Source: GWF2-38-69 sp965228125 (lineage in GTDB: Bacteria; Verrucomicrobiota; Lentisphaeria; Victivallales; GWF2-38-69). From it: a stretch of 64,000 bases of DNA. The notes under the pieces were generated by a model. That model was not told the DNA's origin. It did no database searches and saw only the letters and a program-made list of their open reading frames with translations. Both the position numbers and the translations under genes were made by a program. Positions 51,563 through 59,683 of the stretch are shown here, in pieces. Numbering within the stretch: the first letter of the stretch is position 1; each line of letters opens with the position of its first letter. The stretch is from assembly GCA_965228125.1 (NCBI GenBank), contig OZ245791.1, forward strand, positions 496,001 to 560,000. The letters are read 5' to 3'.

Positions 51563-52726
51563 ATGAAATTACCTAAATCGCAGCACAACCTTAAGCCAAT
51601 TGTTTTAACGCTTATTACCGCATTTCTGTTAACTTCCATGAATGGATGTAGCCCCAAAAAAACAGTAACTAATAGTAAAACGCCCGAAGTGTCAGTTATT
51701 ATCGTAAAAAAAGAAAAAACAGTGATATCCACTGAACTGCCGGGACGAACCTCCCCATACCTTATAGCGGAAGTCCGCCCGCAAGTAGGAGGTATAGTTC
51801 TGCAACGCCTATTCAAGGAAGGAGCAGAAGTAAAAGAAGGAGACATATTATACCAAATCAATCCAGCCCCATATCAGGCTATATTCGACAAAAGCAAGGC
51901 AGAACTCGACAGGGCTGAAGCCAGGATTATTTCAATAAAGTACAAATTTGAGCGGAATAAAACATTAGTTTTATCTCATGCAATAAGCCAGCAGGATTTT
52001 GAAATATCTGAATCTGACCTTTCTACCGCGCAAGCTGAAATAGAGGCAGCGAAGGCTGCTAAAGAAGCTGCCCAAATCAATCTGGACTATACAAAAGTCA
52101 GAGCTTCTATTTCAGGACGTATCGGAAAATCACATGTGACTGTAGGCTCACTTGTGACAGCCAATGATATAAATCCGCTTGCCACTATCCAGCAGATAGA
52201 TCCTATTTTTGTTGATGTAGTACAATCCAATGCCGACTTATTGCGTTTTAAGCAAAATATAGCAACCGGGTTCATTAAAAAAATCGATAATAATAAAGTA
52301 AAAGTCAAGTTGTATCTGGAAGACGGATCTTTGTATCCTTTAGAAGGCGAATTAAAGTTCCGCGATATAACAATAGACCAAAGCACGGGTTCTTTTATAC
52401 TGCGAATTGTATTTCCAAATCCGGAATATTCACTATTGCCAGGAATGTTTGTGCATGCAGTAATAAAAGAAGGTGTAATAGATAATGCAATCTTGGTTCC
52501 TCATCAGGCCGTAAGCCGAAATACCAAAGGAGAACCTATTGTTTATGTTGTAGATAATTCCAATAAGGTCGAAGAGAAAAACATCGTCGTTGATCGCTCA
52601 ATAGGAAACAGCTGGCTTATAAAAGACGGCCTAAATCCCGGAGATAAACTAATAATGGAAGGCTTCCAAAGAATCAGACAGGGGATAGCTGTCAAAGCAG
52701 TTCCTTTCGAACCAACAAATAAATAA
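51563..52726 (+). CDS. RND efflux periplasmic adaptor lipoprotein (AcrA/MexA-like)
   Basis: The signal peptide ends in a lipobox (LLTSMNGC). The mature protein has the usual HlyD/MFP order. The first lipoyl half is PGRTSPYLIAEVRPQVGGIV, then LFKEGAEVKEGDILYQINPAPYQA. A coiled-coil hairpin (about 105-175, AELDRAEARI to AKAAKEAAQIN) is followed by the second lipoyl half (LDYTKVRASISGRIG). Beta-barrel and membrane-proximal domains end in NPGDKLIMEGFQRIRQG. These are strong AcrA marks. The start at 51563 lies one base after the TetR stop. Translation may be coupled. It links the inner-membrane pump to an outer-membrane channel, which is not encoded here. Confidence 0.94.
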   Translation: MKLPKSQHNLKPIVLTLITAFLLTSMNGCSPKKTVTNSKTPEVSVIIVKKEKTVISTELPGRTSPYLIAEVRPQVGGIVLQRLFKEGAEVKEGDILYQINPAPYQAIFDKSKAELDRAEARIISIKYKFERNKTLVLSHAISQQDFEISESDLSTAQAEIEAAKAAKEAAQINLDYTKVRASISGRIGKSHVTVGSLVTANDINPLATIQQIDPIFVDVVQSNADLLRFKQNIATGFIKKIDNNKVKVKLYLEDGSLYPLEGELKFRDITIDQSTGSFILRIVFPNPEYSLLPGMFVHAVIKEGVIDNAILVPHQAVSRNTKGEPIVYVVDNSNKVEEKNIVVDRSIGNSWLIKDGLNPGDKLIMEGFQRIRQGIAVKAVPFEPTNK

Positions 52727-52741
52727 ATACAAACAACTAAT

Positions 52742-55700
52742 ATGTCACAATTTTTTATAACTCGTCCGATATTTGCCTGGGTTATCGCAATAGTACTCAT
52801 GCTTTCAGGTATAGTGTCCATATTCACATTACCTGTTTCACAATATCCGGCTATCGCCCTGCCGGAAGTATCAATAGATGTTTATTACCCTGGCGCCTCT
52901 GCCAAAACCATCGAAAATACAGTTACACAGATTATAGAACAAAAGATGATAGGTATTGATAACCTATGCTACATCTCTTCTTCAAGTGATTCAGCAGGTT
53001 ATGCAACCGTGACTTTGACTTTTAATTCTGATACCAATCCGGATATTGCTCAAGTACAAACTCAAAATAAACTGCAGTTAGCATTGCCTCTATTGCCTCA
53101 GATAGTGCAGCAACAGGGAATAAAGGTTACTAAATCCACAAGAAATTTCTTAATGGTAGTAGGGTTCATCTCTGAAGACAACAGCATGAACCGTTATGAC
53201 CTCACCGATTATGTAGTGGCTAACATTCAGGAGCAAATCAGCAGAGTGCAAGGAGTAGGCGAAGTCGAGACTTTTGGTTCACAGTACGCTATGCGGATAT
53301 GGCTTGATCCTGAAAAATTAAATAACTACAGCTTAACTCCAGGGGATGTCAAACAGGCAATCAAAGCGTATAATGTCCAGATCTCCGCAGGACAGTTGGG
53401 CGGTTCTCCATCTACAGAGGGGCAACAACTCAATGCTACGATAAATCTGCAAAGCCTCCTGCAAACCCCTGAAGAATTCGGGCAAATCCTACTGAAAAGC
53501 AACAGTGATGGATCAAAGGTCAGACTTAAAGATGTCTCACGAATAGAGATTGGAAGCGAAGACTACCAAACTGAAGCATTTTACAATGGAAAACCCGCAG
53601 CCGGAATGGCTATCAAACTTTCGGCTGGCGCCAATGCTCTACTAACAGTGGACAGAGTAAGGAACAGATTGAATGAGCTATCTAAATTTTATCCGAAAGG
53701 AATGGCTATGGTTTTTCCTTATGACACTACTCCATTCGTAAGAATCTCCATCCATGACGTAATAATGACCTTTATCGAAGCTATCGTACTAGTGTTTCTG
53801 GTTATGCTTCTTTTCCTTCAAAATATACGAGCTACTTTGATTCCTACACTCGCTGTTCCTGTGGTACTCCTTGGAACATTTACTGTTTTAAAACTCTGCG
53901 GTTTTTCAATAAACATGCTCACCATGTTTGCAATGGTATTAGCAATTGGACTTCTAGTTGATGATGCAACAGTAGTTGTAGAAAATGTTGAACGAATCAT
54001 TCAAGAAGAAAACCTCTCTCCTCTGGAAGCCACGAAAAAATCAATGCATCAGATTTCTGGGGCATTGATAGGCATAACAATGGTACTTACAGTTGTATTT
54101 ATACCAATGGCTTTCTTTGAAGGGTCAACGGGTGTTATATATCGTCAATTCTCAATAACCATGATCTCGTGTATGGTTCTATCTGTAATCGTAGCTCTAG
54201 TCTTTACGCCTGCTCTATGCGCAACGCTGCTCAGATCTGCAAACGATATTCAGTCACAACATAAAAAAGACATTATACTTATCGGCCCTTTTCTAAAATG
54301 GTTCAATAAATTTTTCTTATTGAGCAGAGAAAAGTATCTTTCTGCTGCAGCCAGGGTTCTTAATAAGAGCATACGCTATACTGTCATATATATTTTTATA
54401 GTAATTGGCGCAGGTTACTTATTTTTTAGATTACCCTCTTCGTACCTTCCCGATGAAGATCAGGGGATACTGTTTACACAAATAATTCTACCGCCCGGAT
54501 CGACGCAGGAACAAACCCTTAATGTGATAAAAAAAATACAAAACCACTTCCTAAATGATCAAAAAGACGCCGTTGAATCATTCTTCGGAATAGCAGGATT
54601 CAGTTTTGCCGGAAGGGGGCAGAATGCCGGACTTGCTTTTATAAAATTAAAAGACTGGAATTTAAGAAATAGGCCTGATTTAAAGATTGGCGCAGTAGTA
54701 GGAAAAGCTATGGGCTCATTTTCCAAAATAAAAGAGGCGCTTGTTTTTGTATTTGCCCCTCCTGCTGTAATTGAGCTTGGAACTGCTAATGGTTTCGACT
54801 TGAAACTTCAGGACCGCGGTGCTGTCGGACATGAAAGACTAATGGAAGCCCGTGATATGTTATTAGAAATGGCTGCACAGAACCCCAATGTCACTATGGT
54901 AAGGCCAAACGGTCTGGACGATACCCCTGAATTTAAAATTGATATAGACTGGGAACGTGTCGGAGCTTTAGGTTTGTCGATTGATGAAGTCCAGGATGCT
55001 ATATCTTCTGCAATCGGAAGTTCTTACGTCAATGACTTCATAGACAAAGGACGAATAAAGAAAGTTTATGTCCAGGCGGATGCTAAATTCAGAATGAAAC
55101 CAGAGGATCTAGATAAATGGTATTTGCGCAATAAAACAGGAAAAATGGTTCCCTTTTCGGCTTTCGCAAAAACAAACTGGACATACGGTTCGCCTCTCCT
55201 TGAAAGATATAATGGCTTTCCTTCCGTTGAAATAATGGGTCAGGCTGCTTCAGGAAAAACTTCCGGCGATGCAATGAAAACTATGGAAGAACTTGCCTCA
55301 AAACTCCCATATGGCATCGGATACGAATGGACAGGCCTCTCGTATCAAGAACAAATGTCCGGCAGTCAGGCTCCAATACTTTACGGCATTTCACTTCTCG
55401 TAGTATTTTTGTGTCTTGCCGCTCTATATGAAAGTTGGATTATTCCGCTTTCAATACTTACAGCCGTCCCAATAGGTGTATTCGGTGCGGTTGTAGCTAC
55501 TTTCTCCAGAGGATTGTCGAATGATATTTACTTCCAAGTAGGACTGCTTGTCACAATCGGCCTATCGGCAAGAATTGCAATTTTCATAGCTGAATTTTCT
55601 AAAACAAGAATCGAACAGGGCGCAGGATTAATAGAAGCCACTCTTGAAGCCTCGCGTTTAAGGCTCAGGCCGATTCTTATGACATCATTAACCTTCGTTG

Positions 55701-55861
55701 TCGGAGTCCTTCCCTTGGCAATTAGTACTGGCGCAGGTTCTGGTGCTCAGAATTCAATCGGTATCGGGGTAATGGGAGGAATGCTTGGAGCAACCTTCCT
55801 AGCGATATTTTTCATCCCTCTCTTCTTTGTCCTTATCCTTCAAATATTCAAAAAATGGTAG
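52742..55861 (+). CDS. RND efflux pump inner-membrane transporter (AcrB/HAE1 family)
   Basis: The 1039-residue protein is full length for a hydrophobe/amphiphile RND pump. It begins FFITRPIFAWVIAIVLMLSG and has the VYYPGASAKTIENTVTQIIEQ motif. The proton-relay Asp pair is D407/D408 in IGLLVDDATVVVENVERI, at exactly AcrB numbering. The second relay segment reads IGLSARIAIFIAEFSK, where the essential AcrB Lys940 is replaced by Arg944. RLRPILMTSLTFVVGVLPLA closes the domain. It follows the adaptor gene by 15 bases. It would export drugs, bile-like compounds or metabolites using the proton gradient. No outer-membrane gene follows. Confidence 0.95.
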   Translation: MSQFFITRPIFAWVIAIVLMLSGIVSIFTLPVSQYPAIALPEVSIDVYYPGASAKTIENTVTQIIEQKMIGIDNLCYISSSSDSAGYATVTLTFNSDTNPDIAQVQTQNKLQLALPLLPQIVQQQGIKVTKSTRNFLMVVGFISEDNSMNRYDLTDYVVANIQEQISRVQGVGEVETFGSQYAMRIWLDPEKLNNYSLTPGDVKQAIKAYNVQISAGQLGGSPSTEGQQLNATINLQSLLQTPEEFGQILLKSNSDGSKVRLKDVSRIEIGSEDYQTEAFYNGKPAAGMAIKLSAGANALLTVDRVRNRLNELSKFYPKGMAMVFPYDTTPFVRISIHDVIMTFIEAIVLVFLVMLLFLQNIRATLIPTLAVPVVLLGTFTVLKLCGFSINMLTMFAMVLAIGLLVDDATVVVENVERIIQEENLSPLEATKKSMHQISGALIGITMVLTVVFIPMAFFEGSTGVIYRQFSITMISCMVLSVIVALVFTPALCATLLRSANDIQSQHKKDIILIGPFLKWFNKFFLLSREKYLSAAARVLNKSIRYTVIYIFIVIGAGYLFFRLPSSYLPDEDQGILFTQIILPPGSTQEQTLNVIKKIQNHFLNDQKDAVESFFGIAGFSFAGRGQNAGLAFIKLKDWNLRNRPDLKIGAVVGKAMGSFSKIKEALVFVFAPPAVIELGTANGFDLKLQDRGAVGHERLMEARDMLLEMAAQNPNVTMVRPNGLDDTPEFKIDIDWERVGALGLSIDEVQDAISSAIGSSYVNDFIDKGRIKKVYVQADAKFRMKPEDLDKWYLRNKTGKMVPFSAFAKTNWTYGSPLLERYNGFPSVEIMGQAASGKTSGDAMKTMEELASKLPYGIGYEWTGLSYQEQMSGSQAPILYGISLLVVFLCLAALYESWIIPLSILTAVPIGVFGAVVATFSRGLSNDIYFQVGLLVTIGLSARIAIFIAEFSKTRIEQGAGLIEATLEASRLRLRPILMTSLTFVVGVLPLAISTGAGSGAQNSIGIGVMGGMLGATFLAIFFIPLFFVLILQIFKKW

Positions 55862-55865
55862 AATT

Positions 55866-55896
55866 TTCTTTAAATTTAATATTCGAATTTAAAGAA
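55866..55896. repeat. AT-rich inverted repeat after the RND gene
   Basis: TTCTTTAAATT and AATTTAAAGAA form a perfect 11-bp stem around a 9-base loop, starting 5 bases after the pump stop. It has almost no G or C and no clear T-run, so it may be an mRNA 3' end structure rather than a standard terminator. A second looser pair, AGAATTAA with TTAATTCT, follows within 60 bases. Confidence 0.4.
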
Positions 55897-55981
55897 TAAG
55901 ATTTAAACTTTTAGAATTAATGTTATTTTAAAAATTCTTTTTAATTCTAAACTTTAATTTTCAATTTCTCAGGAGCGCTAG

Positions 55982-56782
55982 ATGTTAGCAATATTTATTT
56001 CTTTTGGTATCGGAGCAGCAGCAGGAATTATTTTGTTCTGGGTGGGCTTTGGCCCGTTTATGTACTTAACAATAGGCTTTTTAATATTTGCCGCGCTTCA
56101 GGTCCTGACAGGGCTGTTGATAAGGAAGCTCGTTAAGAAATACACGAATGAAATCCAGGCTGTGATATCCGAAGCGCAAACTAAACTCAATAAAAAAATT
56201 CAGTTCTTCCAACAAAAACCCCAAGGCGGCATGAAAAACATGCAAAAACTTCTTGAGAAAGATCAACATGCCTTTATAAGAGAAGCTCTAAATGAAACAA
56301 AGAAGTTTGAGAAACTCTATTCTTGGAATGTGCTACTGCGAAAACAGGTAAACACCATGAGGATGCAGTTTTACTACCAACTAAGGGAATTCAACAAAGT
56401 CGATGAACTCATTCCCAAATCTCTCTACATGGAACCAATGTCCATAGCTATGAAAATGACAAGACTGTACAAGAAAGGCGATGCTTCATATAAACGTATT
56501 TTCTACAAAAAAGCTAAGAAATTCAAAAGTGAAAATGGGGTTATTCTATACGCTCTCTATTCATGGATTTTAGTAAAAAACGGTCAGATTGAAGAAGCTA
56601 TCAAAGTGCTTCAGAAAGGCAAAGAGAAAACAGGCAGCGAAATCCTTGAAAGAAACCTTGAGCACTTGGTCAATGGCAGAGAAAAACGTTTCTCCAATGC
56701 CGAAATAGGTGATTTATGGTATTCTTTGTATCTTGAAGAACCGAAAGTCCAAAAACCAAAACAACAGATGGTTTATAGATAG
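55982..56782 (+). CDS. Unrecognised membrane protein with helical repeat region
   Basis: I do not recognise this 266-residue protein. It has two N-terminal membrane helices (about 2-22 and 26-47) with Gly/Ala-rich faces, then a basic coiled-coil-like helix (about 52-85, VISEAQTKLNKKIQFFQQK). An all-helical region resembling degenerate TPR units follows (about 95-225, with VILYALYSWILVKNGQIEEAIKVL as the clearest repeat). The last segment is IGDLWYSLYLEEPK and a basic tail. A good ribosome site (AGGAG) supports expression. It follows the RND genes in the same direction after 120 bases and may be independent. A scaffold role at the inner membrane is possible, but unproven. Confidence 0.68.
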   Translation: MLAIFISFGIGAAAGIILFWVGFGPFMYLTIGFLIFAALQVLTGLLIRKLVKKYTNEIQAVISEAQTKLNKKIQFFQQKPQGGMKNMQKLLEKDQHAFIREALNETKKFEKLYSWNVLLRKQVNTMRMQFYYQLREFNKVDELIPKSLYMEPMSIAMKMTRLYKKGDASYKRIFYKKAKKFKSENGVILYALYSWILVKNGQIEEAIKVLQKGKEKTGSEILERNLEHLVNGREKRFSNAEIGDLWYSLYLEEPKVQKPKQQMVYR

Positions 56783-56958
56783 GCTTCAGTCCCACGTCTT
56801 CCATCCATGGCCTGGTTAATAAAATGAACCTCAACTGATTTAAGAATCTAGACATTATCTCGACATAAACTGCCCTAACGAACTTTGAGATTTATAGGTT
56901 TCAGAGTATCAAGAACTTCTACAGCCTTTGTAATACTATATCTCTAATTATGGTATTA

Positions 56959-56986
56959 TTGACATCCCCACGCTGCAAGATATACT
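56959..56986 (+). promoter_or_regulatory. Strong sigma70-type promoter for the cupin-like gene
   Basis: A perfect -35 TTGACA (56959-56964), a 16-base spacer and TATACT (56981-56986) lie 30 bases before the ATG at 57016. This is the best promoter match in the window and implies a short leader of about 22 bases. Confidence 0.7.
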
Positions 56987-57015
56987 GTCAATAATTATTT
57001 AAAGGGAGCTAGAGA

Positions 57016-57642
57016 ATGAACCAAAAATCAGAAATACTGAGCTTTTCTGAGGACTTCATAAAACTGGAGTATGTAGAAAACTCTGAAACCTATACCATAA
57101 AAGAAAGGACGATTATTGTAAATCTTGGCAAGAAAGGATTTGAAATAAGTGAGGTAACATTAAAACCTTTCGATTCAGCGATATATTCCAATATCGAACT
57201 CAAAAACATCGAGAAACTGCTTTTCATTACTATGGAAACAGAACTGTTCTCTGACAATAGTTTTGCATTCTCAAACGAAACCATTAATTCATGGAAGAAA
57301 GTGTACGAAATCTTTCCTATTTCAAACCTGAAGCATACAAAACTCTGGAGGTCAGATAAAGAAAGAATAGGAAATATCGAACTAAATCTCTGGTTTGCCT
57401 CGGCCGGAACAAATTGCGGGATTCACAACGAACATAATTTCAGGGAAATGCACACGCAGATATTCGGGCTAGGCAGGATTCAAAAATTTCATACTAAGGA
57501 TTTTCATTCATTGTATCAGGATATATATCTATGTCCAGGATATACCCATGATCCTCTTTGCAATGAAAAGAAAGTATATCCTTATCACCAGTATTACGCC
57601 GATACAGACTGCCTTTGGCTTGCAATAGAAATTTACGAATAG
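57016..57642 (+). CDS. Unrecognised protein with cupin-like metal site
   Basis: I do not know this 208-residue cytoplasmic protein. The N-terminal half is strand-rich without motifs. The second half resembles a cupin: GTNCGIHNEHNFREMHTQIFG fits H-x2-H-x3-E-x6-G (H137, H140, E144; another His at 146), close to cupin motif 1. PGYTHDPLCN fits the P-G-x2-H-x4-N form of motif 2 (H178). These would ligate one metal. The end, DTDCLWLAIEIYE, is a plausible last strand. It has a strong promoter, an AAGGGAG ribosome site and its own terminator, so it is a well-expressed single gene. Possible roles include a metal-dependent isomerase or a sensor; nothing decides. Confidence 0.66.
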   Translation: MNQKSEILSFSEDFIKLEYVENSETYTIKERTIIVNLGKKGFEISEVTLKPFDSAIYSNIELKNIEKLLFITMETELFSDNSFAFSNETINSWKKVYEIFPISNLKHTKLWRSDKERIGNIELNLWFASAGTNCGIHNEHNFREMHTQIFGLGRIQKFHTKDFHSLYQDIYLCPGYTHDPLCNEKKVYPYHQYYADTDCLWLAIEIYE

Positions 57643-57697
57643 GTAGATTCTATTCTAGGAGAATTCGTCCGTAAAACTATCATTACAAAATAGAGAC

Positions 57698-57732
57698 AAA
57701 AAAAGCCGCGACTTAAAATCGCGGCTTTTTTT
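57698..57732. terminator. Bidirectional Rho-independent terminator
   Basis: AAAAGCCGCGA pairs with TCGCGGCTTTT around a short AT loop, with an A-run before and a T-run after. It can therefore serve both the plus-strand cupin-like gene (stop 57642) and the minus-strand beta-amylase gene (stop 57742). Confidence 0.93.
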
Positions 57733-57741
57733 ATATAATGA

Positions 57742-59577
57742 TCAGTTTGTATTAACCGGCCCTACATTCCAAGTAGATATTTGTGGTACTGTGGCAGGCA
57801 CTCCCGGATTGCCCTGATTAAAGTAATAAATGAGCCCGTAGAAATTGCCGTACATTCCTTGTCCTTCAGTTGTAAGATTTTCAACTCTGAGGATATTTAT
57901 ACCCTGATAGTTGGCATTGCTCATAGCATAGAGAAGTACTGACCAGGAATAGGCAGATGTATTGCTTGAATTTGCATTGTTTGAGTTTAATCCCCAATAT
58001 TGATTTCCTATTGGAATTCCGTTGAGTCCGCCGTTTGCGTACCCCCAACCATTATTCGGAGCCAATGCGTTTTCTCCCTTGACAGTAAGGCCTATCTGGT
58101 TAGCTTCCTGACCAATGCAGTAAACAAGAGTTGCTGGCCAGCTATACCCCTGAGCCTGATAATCCATATTGGGTTGCTCAAGACAGGTAAAATAGAGCTG
58201 AACGAAATGTTTTGTAGTATTATTGGAATTTGTATTCATACCATACACCATTTTGAGCAGTCCGCTGTAGTCTTGTCCGCAAGATGCATCGTTCCATGTC
58301 TGCTGTCCATTTACTGTTACGGCTGGCCCGCAACCGAAGTTATAGACATCCTGCTGGAAGCTGCCAGGTATAAGTCCTGCGCATATTTCTGCTGATCTTG
58401 GTATAGATGAGCTGCCCATCTGCCATGTAATACCTGGAATCTTATTTTCTACTGTACATGTTTGGAGCTGTCCGGCATCGCTTCCCAAGGCTATCAGAGC
58501 ATCAGTAAGCATTTCCTGTCCATGTTGAATAAGGCAGCCATTGTACCAATTGATAAAATCTATCGCATATTGCGGCCTTGGAGTTTGTACAGCATATTGA
58601 AAGAAAGCATCTCCGTTAGTAGGAGGTGTAACATCATTGAAGGAAGAAAGGCTTGTGCTCCAGGCTTGGTTCAGGGCATCTATTGTGCCATATTTCTGCT
58701 GCATGGCATTCTGAAAAGCAGCGAATGCATTTGCCGAGAAACACATTAGGAATCCTCTTGATGGCCAGCCGGCTCCGATATTATAGCTTACGCCGTTGCT
58801 TGTCACTGTATATGTATCATATGAAGGGAATCTGCATTCGCCTGAAGGACCGCAGCTAATGTTAATAGCCTGCATATCGTCAGCAAATCCGTTTTGGTTT
58901 ACAAATGTTGCGAAAGCGCTAATGAATTCCTGATACTGTTTATGCACTGCACTGTTGTTAGTTGCCCATAATGCAACGACTTCAGGATCGCCAAAAGTTG
59001 CTTCCTGTTCAGGTGACAGAAGGGTGTTAACCGTATGTGACGGGATAGTAGGATTTAGTGGGTAAGCTGTTCCATTACCGTTTGTATAGAGCTGTTCCGG
59101 GATATATTTGGCACCGTTGCCTGCTACAGACCATATCCAGGAAGGAAGTGGGACATTAACATCATCACCTATGTTTCCGCCACACTGATGAAAGGACATG
59201 ATAGCCTGAATTTGTAGTCCAGCATTGGCTATATCCTGAAAAATATTTTTATAGTCGTCCCATACAAACTGTTGGTCACCAGAGCCTTCAACCATTCCCC
59301 ACCAGACATCGGTGCTGACTGCATTTACTCCTATTGCTTTAGCTGCGGCAATCTGTTGCTGAAAATACGCAATATCCTGCTGATATGCCGCTTTGTTTTG
59401 AGCCGTAAGGGTGCCTCCGTTAATATAATCCTGGCCCGTCCTGATTGAATAATACCAGGCCGGAAGCTGTAATGGAGCCATTACATTGAAAGTTTTTGAA
59501 CTCGCAGAAAATACGGCGATTGATACGAACAAAAAAAATGTCGCACTTAAGATCTTAGACATTCGGTAGAACATCAT
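57742..59577 (-). CDS. Secreted beta-amylase (GH14)
   Basis: This enzyme removes maltose from the non-reducing ends of starch. The 611-residue protein has a signal peptide (about 1-25). The GH14 barrel follows, with GVNAVSTDVWWGMVEG (the flexible-loop/substrate strand), QAIMSFHQCGGNIGDDV and PLPSWIW. The catalytic acid is Glu247 in CGPSGECRFPSYD, and the catalytic base is Glu467 in LYFTCLEQPNMD. Both catalytic Glu residues are present. No separate starch-binding domain is obvious at the C-terminus (about 540-611). Bacterial GH14 enzymes are uncommon. Ribosome site AAAGGAAA. The gene follows the GH13 gene, from which a terminator separates it, so it probably has its own promoter. Confidence 0.94.
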   Translation of the reverse strand: MMFYRMSKILSATFFLFVSIAVFSASSKTFNVMAPLQLPAWYYSIRTGQDYINGGTLTAQNKAAYQQDIAYFQQQIAAAKAIGVNAVSTDVWWGMVEGSGDQQFVWDDYKNIFQDIANAGLQIQAIMSFHQCGGNIGDDVNVPLPSWIWSVAGNGAKYIPEQLYTNGNGTAYPLNPTIPSHTVNTLLSPEQEATFGDPEVVALWATNNSAVHKQYQEFISAFATFVNQNGFADDMQAINISCGPSGECRFPSYDTYTVTSNGVSYNIGAGWPSRGFLMCFSANAFAAFQNAMQQKYGTIDALNQAWSTSLSSFNDVTPPTNGDAFFQYAVQTPRPQYAIDFINWYNGCLIQHGQEMLTDALIALGSDAGQLQTCTVENKIPGITWQMGSSSIPRSAEICAGLIPGSFQQDVYNFGCGPAVTVNGQQTWNDASCGQDYSGLLKMVYGMNTNSNNTTKHFVQLYFTCLEQPNMDYQAQGYSWPATLVYCIGQEANQIGLTVKGENALAPNNGWGYANGGLNGIPIGNQYWGLNSNNANSSNTSAYSWSVLLYAMSNANYQGINILRVENLTTEGQGMYGNFYGLIYYFNQGNPGVPATVPQISTWNVGPVNTN

Positions 59578-59637
59578 GGTGTTTCCTTTATACTTATAAG
59601 TTATAATTTGTTAGACCTAACTCTCTAAATAGTAAAC

Positions 59638-59666
59638 AAAAGCGCGAATTTTAAGCCCGCGCTTTT
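59638..59666 (-). terminator. Rho-independent terminator after the GH13 gene
   Basis: AAAAGCGCG and CGCGCTTTT form a perfect 9-bp stem with an 11-base loop, 17 bases past the GH13 stop on the minus strand. It separates GH13 from the beta-amylase gene. A diverged copy sits at 63911-63942. Confidence 0.85.
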
Positions 59667-59683
59667 CTATTTAGGTGCTTCTG

